Of a DNA stretch of 7,302 nucleotides, positions 1 to 4,888 are shown in pieces. A program made the translations under genes and the position numbers. The first letter of the stretch is position 1. Each line of letters starts with the position of its first letter. The stretch is from NCBI GenBank assembly GCA_946414625.1, contig CAMKPI010000078.1:1-7302 (forward strand). Direction: 5' to 3'. The notes beneath the pieces were generated by a model, which saw nothing but the letters and a program-made list of their open reading frames with translations, searched no databases and had not been told where the DNA came from. The DNA comes from an uncultured Spirochaetaceae bacterium. GTDB lineage: Bacteria; Spirochaetota; Spirochaetia; Sphaerochaetales; Sphaerochaetaceae.

Positions 1-1671
1 CCTCATATCGTTCAGGTCGGACTCCTTCAGAATAAGACCACGCGAGATTCGCTCTATCTCGACGGAAAGGTCGGCTGTCTTCCTGTTATTCTCATCCTCC
101 GCCGCATAGTTCTTTTTCAGCGAGGAGTCGAGAGATATGCGCTGCGAGAGTATGCCCTCCGGATCGGTAAACTCATCCAGAAATTCCGGGATTGTGCCGC
201 TGAACTCCTGGAATGCGCCTTTGAGCTCGAGCAGCTCCGCCTGAATGCTTTCCCCGGCATCGTCTACTGCGTCAAGGAACACTTCTCGCTCAAAATCGAC
301 GCTTGCGATTTTTTTCAGGTGATCGACTCTCTCCCGAAGAACCGTCTCCGCCTTCTTCATCTCGGAAAAGAAGTTCTTCTCCGCGCTCATTCGGAAAGCC
401 TTGCTGTACTCGGAACCGTTCACGTCCTTCTGAAGCTTATCCGCAATGCTTGTCGCAAGGTCGGAAAGGCGCTCGGTTATCATCTGCCTGTCGCGATACA
501 GAGCGTTGTTCTGCTCCTTTATTGCCTCGACCGCCGTCCGATGCCCCTCTCGCCTTGTCTTATCTGCCTCGATGTCGGAGGAAAGGCGTTCTATACTTGT
601 ACGGAGAATCTCCACATTGTCTTTCAGAGACTGCCTCAGATTCTTCTTCTCGTCGAGTGCCACGCGCGTGTTATTGAGTTTTTCCTCAACCTGCGAGGCT
701 CGGAACGCAGCGTCCTTGGTGCGCTGATGCAGCTCGGTGTACCTCTCCCTCTGGATCTCCTCCTCACGCTTCAGGGCGCGCAGCTGCTCATCCGCGCGGG
801 ATATCTGAGCAGAGACGGTCTCCTTCTGTTCGCGCATCGCGTCGAGCTCCTCCCTCTGCTTGTAAATTCCGGTGCGTTTTTCCGAAAGGAAGGCCTCAAT
901 CTCGTTATATTCCGCTTCCTTCTGTTTCAGCTGCTCCTCTCTCACGCCGTAAAGCTTGGTGAGTGCCTGAACATAAGAGAGCTGGAGGTCTATCTCCAGG
1001 GTTTCCTTGCGGGAACTCAGCTCGCGACTTTTCAGAACCTTGTCCAGCTGGCCACGGCGGGAGTTGAGCGTTTTCTCCTGCTCCCTGAAAATCAGTTCCA
1101 CCTGATCCAGGTTCGCTTCAGTTTTCTCCAACTTTCGCGCCGCGTCCTCGCTTTGCTGCTTGAAACGGCTGATTCCAGCCGCCTCTTCGAAGAGATACCG
1201 CCTGTCCTCCGGCTTCAAAGAAAGAATTCCATCGATTTTTCCCTGCTCCAAAACGCTGTATGCCGCTTTTCCAACACCGGTATCAAGAAACAGATCTTTG
1301 ACGTTTTTCAGGAGAACCTTCTCGCGGTTGATGAAATACTCGTTCTCGCCGGTGCGCTTCATCCGACGTTTCAGCTCCACCTCGGAAGCCTGAATGTTCA
1401 GAAGCCCCTCCTCATTGTTCAGGGTGAGGATCACCTCACACATCGGCATCGGATGTCGCATGTCGGTTCCGCTGAAGATCACGTCCTCGCGCTTGCCTGC
1501 CCGGAGAGCGGAAAGAGCTCCGGTACCGAGAACCCACTTTATCGCATCAACAACGTTGCTTTTTCCACTGCCGTTCGGACCGAGAAGGCTGGTTATCCCG
1601 CTGGAAAACTCAAAGCGGGTTCTGTCCGCAAAAGATTTGAAGCCGTATAGTTCTATTGATTTTAAAAACAT
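1..1671 (-). CDS. smc: Chromosome segregation ATPase SMC, N-terminal part (cut by left window edge)
   Basis: SMC is the ATPase core of the bacterial condensin-like complex (with ScpA/ScpB in most bacteria) that organises and segregates the nucleoid. The 557 visible codons begin MFLKSIELYGFKSFADRTRF. The Walker A motif GPNGSGKS is at residues 31-38, the signalling arginine lies in SALRAGK near residue 57, the Q-loop glutamine in LEQGKID is about residue 143, and the conserved EDRRYLFEEAAGISRF segment spans about 155-170. From about 170 to 400 the sequence is charged heptad-type coiled coil; about 400-557 is less regular. The signature motif, Walker B and second coil lie beyond the window. The ATG at 1671 is preceded by a purine-rich GGTAAGAGAG and gives the standard SMC N-terminus. 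Oddity: the usual VLGEQ after Walker A reads VLGTG. It is transcribed divergently from rnhB. Identity is secure. Confidence 0.96.
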   Translation of the reverse strand, partial: MFLKSIELYGFKSFADRTRFEFSSGITSLLGPNGSGKSNVVDAIKWVLGTGALSALRAGKREDVIFSGTDMRHPMPMCEVILTLNNEEGLLNIQASEVELKRRMKRTGENEYFINREKVLLKNVKDLFLDTGVGKAAYSVLEQGKIDGILSLKPEDRRYLFEEAAGISRFKQQSEDAARKLEKTEANLDQVELIFREQEKTLNSRRGQLDKVLKSRELSSRKETLEIDLQLSYVQALTKLYGVREEQLKQKEAEYNEIEAFLSEKRTGIYKQREELDAMREQKETVSAQISRADEQLRALKREEEIQRERYTELHQRTKDAAFRASQVEEKLNNTRVALDEKKNLRQSLKDNVEILRTSIERLSSDIEADKTRREGHRTAVEAIKEQNNALYRDRQMITERLSDLATSIADKLQKDVNGSEYSKAFRMSAEKNFFSEMKKAETVLRERVDHLKKIASVDFEREVFLDAVDDAGESIQAELLELKGAFQEFSGTIPEFLDEFTDPEGILSQRISLDSSLKKNYAAEDENNRKTADLSVEIERISRGLILKESDLNDMR

Positions 1672-1704
1672 CTCTCTTACCGTTAAACCCCGTTCCCACA
1701 TGAA

Positions 1705-1713
1705 ATCATATCA
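1705..1713 (-). promoter_or_regulatory. Candidate extended -10 promoter for smc
   Basis: On the minus strand the gap reads TGATATGAT, a TG-N extended -10 with hexamer TATGAT (1705-1710). The predicted start of transcription is near 1698, giving a leader of about 27 nt before the smc ATG. The hexamer 17 bp upstream (TGTAAA) matches the -35 consensus at only three of six positions, so the extended -10 would carry most of the recognition. Prediction from sequence only. Confidence 0.5.
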
Positions 1714-1719
1714 CTAATC

Positions 1720-1728
1720 TGGTAAGAT
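1720..1728 (+). promoter_or_regulatory. Candidate extended -10 promoter for rnhB, abutting the start codon
   Basis: TGGTAAGAT is a TG-N extended -10 with hexamer TAAGAT at 1723-1728. Only seven bases (1729-1735) separate it from the rnhB ATG at 1736, so transcription would start at or next to the A of the ATG, giving a leaderless message. No Shine-Dalgarno sequence precedes the ATG, and no good -35 is seen. It faces away from the smc promoter candidate about 10 bp to the left. Confidence 0.45.
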
Positions 1729-1735
1729 TTACAGC

Positions 1736-2881
1736 ATGAGCGACGATATCACGGTTTTTCAGGATCTGTTTGGTAATCCTTTTTTTGAAGATGCGCCCCG
1801 CGCCAGGCGAAGTGTCGCCTCAAAAAAAGGAGGGGGGATCATCCGCGTTTCAGATCCGCTGGATCCACAGACGCTGTTTCGGGCGGATGAATTCGTCATC
1901 GGCACAGACGAGGCCGGACGCGGATCGCTCGCGGGTCCCGTATGCGCCGCCGCGGTTGTTCTCTCCGAGGATTTTCCTGTTGAATTATTAAACGACTCGA
2001 AAAAAATGACAGAAAAAAAAAGACTCGCTGCCGAGGCTCTGATCAAGGAAAAAGCGCTCGCGTGGGCAGTCTCCTGGACAAGTCACAAGGAAATCGATGA
2101 AATCAACATCCTGAACGCAAGTCTTGTCGCGATGCTCCGCGCCTGTGAGAAAACAGTGAAATGCTTGCAGGAAAAAAATTTACTCCGCGGACAAGATGTC
2201 AGGATATATGTTGACGGCAACCATACGCTTGAGGAAGCGGTGCTGCCGCGAAGCACGTACAAAGCAAAAACGAACGATAACGAAGCAAGAGTTCCAGGAA
2301 ACGAGGGAGCGTGCAGCACGAACGCACCCAAAACGCACAATTGCGGAGCCAGAGTACCCGAAGGCGAGGGAGCGTGCAACACGAACGCACCCAAAACGCA
2401 CAATTGCGGAGCCAGAGTACCCGAAGGCGAGGGAGCGCGCAGCACGAACGCACCCAAAACGCACAATTGCGGAGCCAGAGTACCCGAGGGCGAGGAAGCG
2501 CGCAACGCTCGCGGGGACGGAAGCCGCACTGCCAAAGCCAGCAAAACTGCGCATCGTCAAACGGACGGAGAGCCCAAAGGCGGCATCCTTCCCGACGCTT
2601 TCCCGGCGCTCGCCATGGCGAGCGCCGCCTCATGCGCCGTCGTCAAAGGCGACAACCGCGTCTATCAAATCATGGCGGCCTCAATTCTCGCAAAAACCGC
2701 GAGAGACCGCCTCATGCGCCTTGCGGGCGCAAAATGGCCGGAATACGGTTTTGAAATTCACAAAGGCTACCCTACCTCCGCTCACAGTGCCGCAATCCGG
2801 AAAAACGGACCGTCCCCGATACAAAGGATGTCTTTCAGAATTCCTCCGACACCCGATCGCCTTCAGAAGGACCGGATTTAA
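1736..2881 (+). CDS. rnhB: Ribonuclease HII with a repeat-encoded insertion
   Basis: RNase HII cleaves the RNA strand of RNA-DNA hybrids and nicks at single ribonucleotides in DNA in the cytoplasm. The family motifs are present: GTDEAGRGSLAGPV with catalytic D58 and E59, LNDSKKMTEKKR at about 85-96, VDGN with D160, VKGDNRVYQIMAASILAKT with D306, and a C-terminal HKGYPT...GPSPIQRMSF block. All four acidic residues are retained. The protein is 381 residues against roughly 200-220 for typical members. There are two causes: an N-terminal extension of about 52 residues before the GTDEAGRG motif, and about 125 extra residues between D160 and D306, which normally lie about 18 apart. Most of the insert is encoded by 63-bp tandem repeats and looks hydrophilic and disordered. 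The histidine usual in SPxHR is Q363. The last 47 bp overlap the convergent downstream gene. Identity is secure; whether the enzyme is active with the insert is unknown. Confidence 0.92.
   Translation: MSDDITVFQDLFGNPFFEDAPRARRSVASKKGGGIIRVSDPLDPQTLFRADEFVIGTDEAGRGSLAGPVCAAAVVLSEDFPVELLNDSKKMTEKKRLAAEALIKEKALAWAVSWTSHKEIDEINILNASLVAMLRACEKTVKCLQEKNLLRGQDVRIYVDGNHTLEEAVLPRSTYKAKTNDNEARVPGNEGACSTNAPKTHNCGARVPEGEGACNTNAPKTHNCGARVPEGEGARSTNAPKTHNCGARVPEGEEARNARGDGSRTAKASKTAHRQTDGEPKGGILPDAFPALAMASAASCAVVKGDNRVYQIMAASILAKTARDRLMRLAGAKWPEYGFEIHKGYPTSAHSAAIRKNGPSPIQRMSFRIPPTPDRLQKDRI
2251..2513. repeat. 63-bp tandem repeat inside rnhB (about four units)
   Basis: Units start at 2278 (diverged), 2341, 2404 and 2467 (partial), exactly 63 bp apart. 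A further decayed partial unit can be traced back to about 2251. The two central units differ at only a few bases. Each full unit encodes 21 residues of the type NCGARVPEGEGAC followed by (N/S)TNAPKTH. The full units contain no stop codon in any of the six frames. Each contains two short inverted repeats: CGCA-CAAT-TGCG at the unit junction, and GGGAGCG pairing with CGCACCC with one mismatch. The length, a multiple of three, preserves the rnhB frame. Confidence 0.92.
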
Positions 2882-3269
2882 ACTCATCCCCCATCTGCGA
2901 CTTACTCTTTAAGGTCTCGCCGGATTCCTCGCGGAACACCCCGGGATTATTATCACGCTCACCGCCCATGCTGTGGTTTTTAAAATCCCTTGAATAGCGG
3001 TCGTGATATCCGTCATCATGCACCTTGCTCTGCTTCTCCGCGTTGATTTTGACGTAATCCACAGCCTGCTGCATCTCTCGCAGGAACTCCCCCAAATCCT
3101 CTGGGTACACTATGATACTCTGTCGAATAAAACGCCCTGTCTCTTCGCTCACTTTGCTTTCTACGAGGTTCAAATACATGTCCCCGCGGTAGTTTTCCTT
3201 CACATTGAAGAAATATGTCCTGTCGCCGGTATGAAGCCTTGTAGAAAAAACCTCTCCCCTCTGTCCCAT
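2835..3269 (-). CDS. PUR-alpha family (DUF3276-type) ssDNA/RNA-binding protein
   Basis: A 144-residue protein whose first 75 residues (GEVFSTRLHTGDRTYFFNV through FIRQSIIVYPEDL and GEFLREMQQAVDYV) match the compact beta-sheet-plus-helix PUR repeat of bacterial PurA-like proteins. These bind single-stranded DNA and RNA as dimers. I recall the Borrelia homologue as BpuR, a regulator that binds DNA and its own message and lies near smc and rnhB. The tail from about residue 76 is hydrophilic, probably disordered, and extends into the 47-bp overlap with convergent rnhB. I chose the ATG at 3269 because GGAGG precedes it by eight bases and the protein begins MGQRGEVF; an in-frame ATG at 3338 would add 23 residues without a good ribosome site. 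No intergenic terminator fits at its 3' end. Confidence 0.85.
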   Translation of the reverse strand: MGQRGEVFSTRLHTGDRTYFFNVKENYRGDMYLNLVESKVSEETGRFIRQSIIVYPEDLGEFLREMQQAVDYVKINAEKQSKVHDDGYHDRYSRDFKNHSMGGERDNNPGVFREESGETLKSKSQMGDEFKSGPSEGDRVSEEF

Positions 3270-3326
3270 TTGAATCTCCTCCCTGCCACTATGTACTTTG
3301 CGCAAAACTATCTTTACCCGGCGGCT

Positions 3327-3359
3327 TTCCGGTATCATGCCATATCATTTCCACCGGAA
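3327..3359. promoter_or_regulatory. Perfect 7-bp inverted repeat upstream of the PUR-alpha gene
   Basis: TTCCGGT (3327-3333) and ACCGGAA (3353-3359) are perfect inverted arms 26 bp centre to centre, with two ATCAT repeats between them. They lie 58-90 bp upstream of the ATG at 3269. A separate 10-bp palindrome, TTTGCGCAAA, is at 3297-3306. Either could be an operator or leader RNA structure. I cannot place a convincing sigma-70 promoter in the 170-bp gap 3270-3438, although a weak extended -10-like TGCGATATT occurs on the minus strand. Confidence 0.35.
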
Positions 3360-3438
3360 TATCGCAGCTGTGCGTCCGTCGCAACCGCCAATACCTCGCG
3401 TGCAGATGCCTTCCTTAGGTATAAATCAACTATCAAGC

Positions 3439-3464
3439 AAAAAAAAAGCAGAACACCGTCTGCT
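3439..3464 (-). terminator. Rho-independent terminator after the rpsU / tRNA-Gly unit
   Basis: On the minus strand AGCAGA, a six-base loop and TCTGCT form a perfect 6-bp stem immediately followed by a run of T (nine A at 3439-3447 on the plus strand, the first of which pairs in the stem). It starts about 23 nt past the tRNA 3' end, so it would end a transcript carrying rpsU and tRNA-Gly and insulate the PUR-alpha gene from it. Confidence 0.85.
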
Positions 3465-3468
3465 AGTT

Positions 3469-3483
3469 GGTCGCCTTGCGACC
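3469..3483 (-). other. Short hairpin in the tRNA-Gly 3' trailer
   Basis: GGTCGC and GCGACC form a perfect 6-bp stem with a 3-nt loop, four bases downstream of the tRNA discriminator and just before the terminator hairpin. It may guide 3'-end processing or protect the trailer. It has no T-run of its own. Confidence 0.5.
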
Positions 3484-3486
3484 GGA

Positions 3487-3557
3487 AGCGCCCGACGGGA
3501 GTCGAACCCGCGTCTTCAGCTTGGAAGGCTGAGGTAATACCGTTATACCACAAGCGC
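3487..3557 (-). tRNA. trnG: tRNA-Gly (anticodon UCC)
   Basis: A complete cloverleaf can be drawn. The acceptor GCGCTTG pairs with CGGGCGC (two G-U pairs). The anticodon stem TCAGC/GCTGA encloses the loop CTTCCAA with anticodon TCC. The T arm is GCGGG-TTCGACT-CCCGT. The D stem is short, about 3 bp. The discriminator is T, as expected for glycine. CCA is not encoded; the sequence continues TCCG, so CCA must be added after transcription. The gene lies 64 bp downstream of rpsU on the same strand and is probably co-transcribed with it, ending at the terminator at 3439-3464. Confidence 0.95.
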
Positions 3558-3560
3558 AAT

Positions 3561-3582
3561 TTCCGATTCCCAGGAATCGGAA
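3561..3582 (-). other. Perfect 10-bp inverted repeat between rpsU and tRNA-Gly
   Basis: TTCCGATTCC (3561-3570) and GGAATCGGAA (3573-3582) are exact complements around a 2-nt centre. In the minus-strand transcript they would form a hairpin three bases upstream of the mature tRNA 5' end. No T-run follows, so it is unlikely to be a full intrinsic terminator. A role in 5' tRNA processing or in separating the rpsU message from the tRNA is plausible. Confidence 0.6.
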
Positions 3583-3621
3583 CTAAATTATCAAATTCGG
3601 AAAGACCTCCAGAGGCGGGAA

Positions 3622-3831
3622 TCAATACGCCCTGCTGGAGTAGGTCTTGCGGGTCTTCTTCATCTGCTTCCTTGCAAGAGCCTTTTTCTTCCTGTGCTCA
3701 ATCGCGGAAGGCTTCTCGAAATACTGGCGCATCTTGAACTCGCGGATGATACCCTCTTTCTCAACAAGCCTCTTGAAGCGCTTGATAGCCTTCTCAACGG
3801 TCTCGTTGTCATCACACTTGATGTATGCCAT
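3622..3831 (-). CDS. rpsU: 30S ribosomal protein S21
   Basis: A 69-residue basic protein beginning MAYIKCDDNETVEKAIKRFK, with the S21 core RLVEKEGIIREFKMRQYFEKPS followed by a lysine/arginine-rich helix (HRKKKALARKQMKKTRKTY). S21 sits on the small-subunit platform near the 3' end of 16S rRNA and helps initiation on natural messages. The length is normal for the family. The ATG at 3831 follows a strong purine tract (GAGGGGGTGAGGAAGA). The gene has its own near-consensus promoter at 3939-3967, leaving a 5' UTR of about 100 nt, and precedes tRNA-Gly on the same strand, so it appears to be the head of a small translation-related unit. There is no primase or sigma-factor partner in the window, unlike the enterobacterial rpsU operon. 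Confidence 0.97.
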   Translation of the reverse strand: MAYIKCDDNETVEKAIKRFKRLVEKEGIIREFKMRQYFEKPSAIEHRKKKALARKQMKKTRKTYSSRAY

Positions 3832-3938
3832 TCTTCCTCACCCCCTCTGCCTAAAAGCCCAATAATAAGAGCGGACAGCAGCTTCTTCTGTATGTTCCAT
3901 TTACGAACAAACCTGAGTCCCATCCGAACTACTTGCAA

Positions 3939-3967
3939 ACAATACTTTTTTTGAAAAAAATTGTCAA
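3939..3967 (-). promoter_or_regulatory. Strong sigma-70 promoter for rpsU / tRNA-Gly
   Basis: On the minus strand a perfect -35 TTGACA (3962-3967) is followed by a 17-bp spacer and the -10 TATTGT (3939-3944). The spacer is remarkable: seven T, a C, then seven A, which should make the DNA stiff and bent. A second TTGACA lies 11 bp upstream (3973-3978) and belongs to the first unit of the adjoining repeat array. The expected transcription start is near 3932, about 100 nt before the rpsU ATG. Confidence 0.85.
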
Positions 3968-4021
3968 TAGCCTGTCAATAACGCGTCGCTCTCACGCACT
4001 GGCGCGTCGGAGGATTACACT

Positions 4022-4095
4022 CGGTGATTAAACTTGTATGCGCCACTCTCCCACGCCAGCACACTTGCTGGACGAAAGTTCTTTGATTACCGACG
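4022..4095. repeat. 74-bp direct repeat, copy 1
   Basis: This segment (starts CGGTGATTAAACTT, ends GATTACCGACG) recurs at 4158-4231 with a single A/G difference at 4045. Such identity inside an otherwise diverged array suggests recent duplication or gene conversion. It contains the small perfect hairpin CCAGCA-CACT-TGCTGG. Confidence 0.95.
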
Positions 4096-4157
4096 CCTAT
4101 CAATGATGCGTCGCTCTCGCACATAGGCGAGCCAGAGGCTTACACTACCCGCAGGAA

Positions 4158-4231
4158 CGGTGATTAAACTTGTATGCGCCGCTCTCCCACGCCAGCACAC
4201 TTGCTGGACGAAAGTTCTTTGATTACCGACG
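4158..4231. repeat. 74-bp direct repeat, copy 2
   Basis: Second copy of the element at 4022-4095, 136 bp to the right and identical at 73 of 74 positions. The flanking bases differ, so the boundaries are sharp. Confidence 0.95.
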
Positions 4232-4346
4232 ACTGTCAACAAAGCGCTGCTCTCGCGCGTTGACACGGCACCGCGAATCTCGCGCACAGAGGTGCCGGAA
4301 GCTTGGTGCCACCTTCCGTATACGCTCATATTCCGCGCACGATCTC

Positions 4347-4383
4347 AAAAAAACAAGGCGGGAGCCCATGGGCTCCCGCCTTG
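4347..4383 (-). terminator. Strong intrinsic terminator for minus-strand transcription (probably serC)
   Basis: A perfect 30-bp palindrome (4354-4383; arms CAAGGCGGGAGCCC and its complement around a CATGG-type centre) is followed on the minus strand by a run of seven T (4347-4353). No T-run lies on the plus side, so it is directional. The nearest upstream gene on that strand is serC, whose stop codon is about 505 bp away, so the serC transcript would carry the whole 20-bp repeat block as a 3' UTR. Confidence 0.92.
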
Positions 4384-4875
4384 CAGCCTCAGCTCCGGCG
4401 CCGGCTTCTAAATCTCAGCGTCCAGCTTTAAAGTCTCGGCGCAAACCTCAGCCTCCAGTGTAGACTTCAAACTCAGGCGCTACCTTCAAAGCCTCGGCGC
4501 AGGCATCCCCCGCTCGGCACATACTTCAAACTTCGGCGCAGGCTTTACCCACTCAGCGCACAACCTCAAAATCTCGGTGCAGGCATCAGCTCCGGCGCCC
4601 GGCTTAAACCTCCTGCACTGCCTTCAAACTCTCGACATCTAGCTCCAAAGTCTCTGCACGGGCTTTACCCACTCGGTGCCCGCTTCAAAGTCTCAGCGCC
4701 GCTTCAAATTCCGGCACCCACTTTAAAATCTCGGCGCAGGCTTCCCCCGCTCGGCATCTACTTCAAACTTCAGCGCCGGCTTTACCCACTCGGCGCACAA
4801 CCTCAAAATCTCGGTGCAGGCATCAGCTCCGGCGCCTGCTTCAAACATCCACCACCCGGCCTTACAGTCCGGTCA
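4384..4875. repeat. About 24 degenerate 20-21-bp tandem units with a 237-bp higher-order duplication
   Basis: Read on the plus strand the units follow a loose pattern: GCTTCAAA-N-TCTCGGCGCAG, with variants such as GCTTTACCCACTCGGCGCAC. Spacing is about 20 bp throughout. Superimposed on this, the block around 4485-4602 recurs around 4722-4839 at an exact offset of 237 bp (for example GGCTTTACCC at 4541 and 4778, and CAACCTCAAAATCTCGGTGC at 4561 and 4798). The unit length is not a multiple of three and stops interrupt all useful frames, so this is not a repeat protein. It fills the space between the serC stop and the terminator. No gene is seen here. Confidence 0.88.
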
Positions 4876-4888
4876 ATCCTGCCTGAAT

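Larger units (their letters stand above)
3973..4320. repeat. Intergenic array of about 68-bp units with a shared core and variable arms
   Basis: The core GCG(T/C)(C/T)(G/A)CTCTC followed by a C/G-rich stretch recurs with starts at 3983, 4040, 4108, 4176 and 4244, and a weaker one at 4273; most are 68 bp apart. Units alternate in type, giving a 136-bp higher-order period. Several cores are flanked by complementary arms that differ from unit to unit: CGCCTAT/ATAGGCG (4094-4100/4123-4129), TGTCAAC/GTTGACA (4234-4240/4259-4265) and CGGCACC/GGTGCCG (4266-4272/4291-4297). A further small pair, CGGAAG/CTTCCG, is at 4296-4318. The block lies between the serC-side terminator and the rpsU promoter. I see no credible gene in it. 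Confidence 0.8.

Noticed and set aside
319..1650. 443-codon plus-strand open frame opposite smc
   Set aside because: It is the complement of the smc coiled-coil and head coding sequence, which has clear Walker A and Q-loop motifs on the minus strand; the plus product resembles no family and lacks a ribosome site.
1756..1790. Sliding-clamp-binding peptide (QDLFGNPFF) near the RnhB N-terminus
   Set aside because: The spacing fits neither the bacterial Q-x-x-L-F consensus nor the PIP-box exactly, so it is kept only as a remark.
2251..2640. Intein or intron in rnhB
   Set aside because: There are no intein splice-junction motifs, no endonuclease domain, and the insert is plain tandem repeat; no group I or II intron structure was seen.
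2196..2912. Alternative frames (plus and minus) through the rnhB repeat
   Set aside because: They stay open only because the repeat unit lacks stops in every frame; RNase HII motifs fix the true frame.
3335..3625. 96-codon minus-strand frame between rpsU and the PUR-alpha gene
   Set aside because: It runs straight through tRNA-Gly and the terminator; its central part is just a translation of the tRNA.
4087..4329. 80-codon minus-strand frame in the 68-bp array
   Set aside because: It consists entirely of repeat DNA with non-triplet-compatible higher-order spacing, has no ribosome site and resembles no protein family.
3973..4875. CRISPR array
   Set aside because: The 20-bp units have no spacers, and the 68-bp units have degenerate cores with flanks that are self-complementary rather than foreign-like; no cas gene is present.
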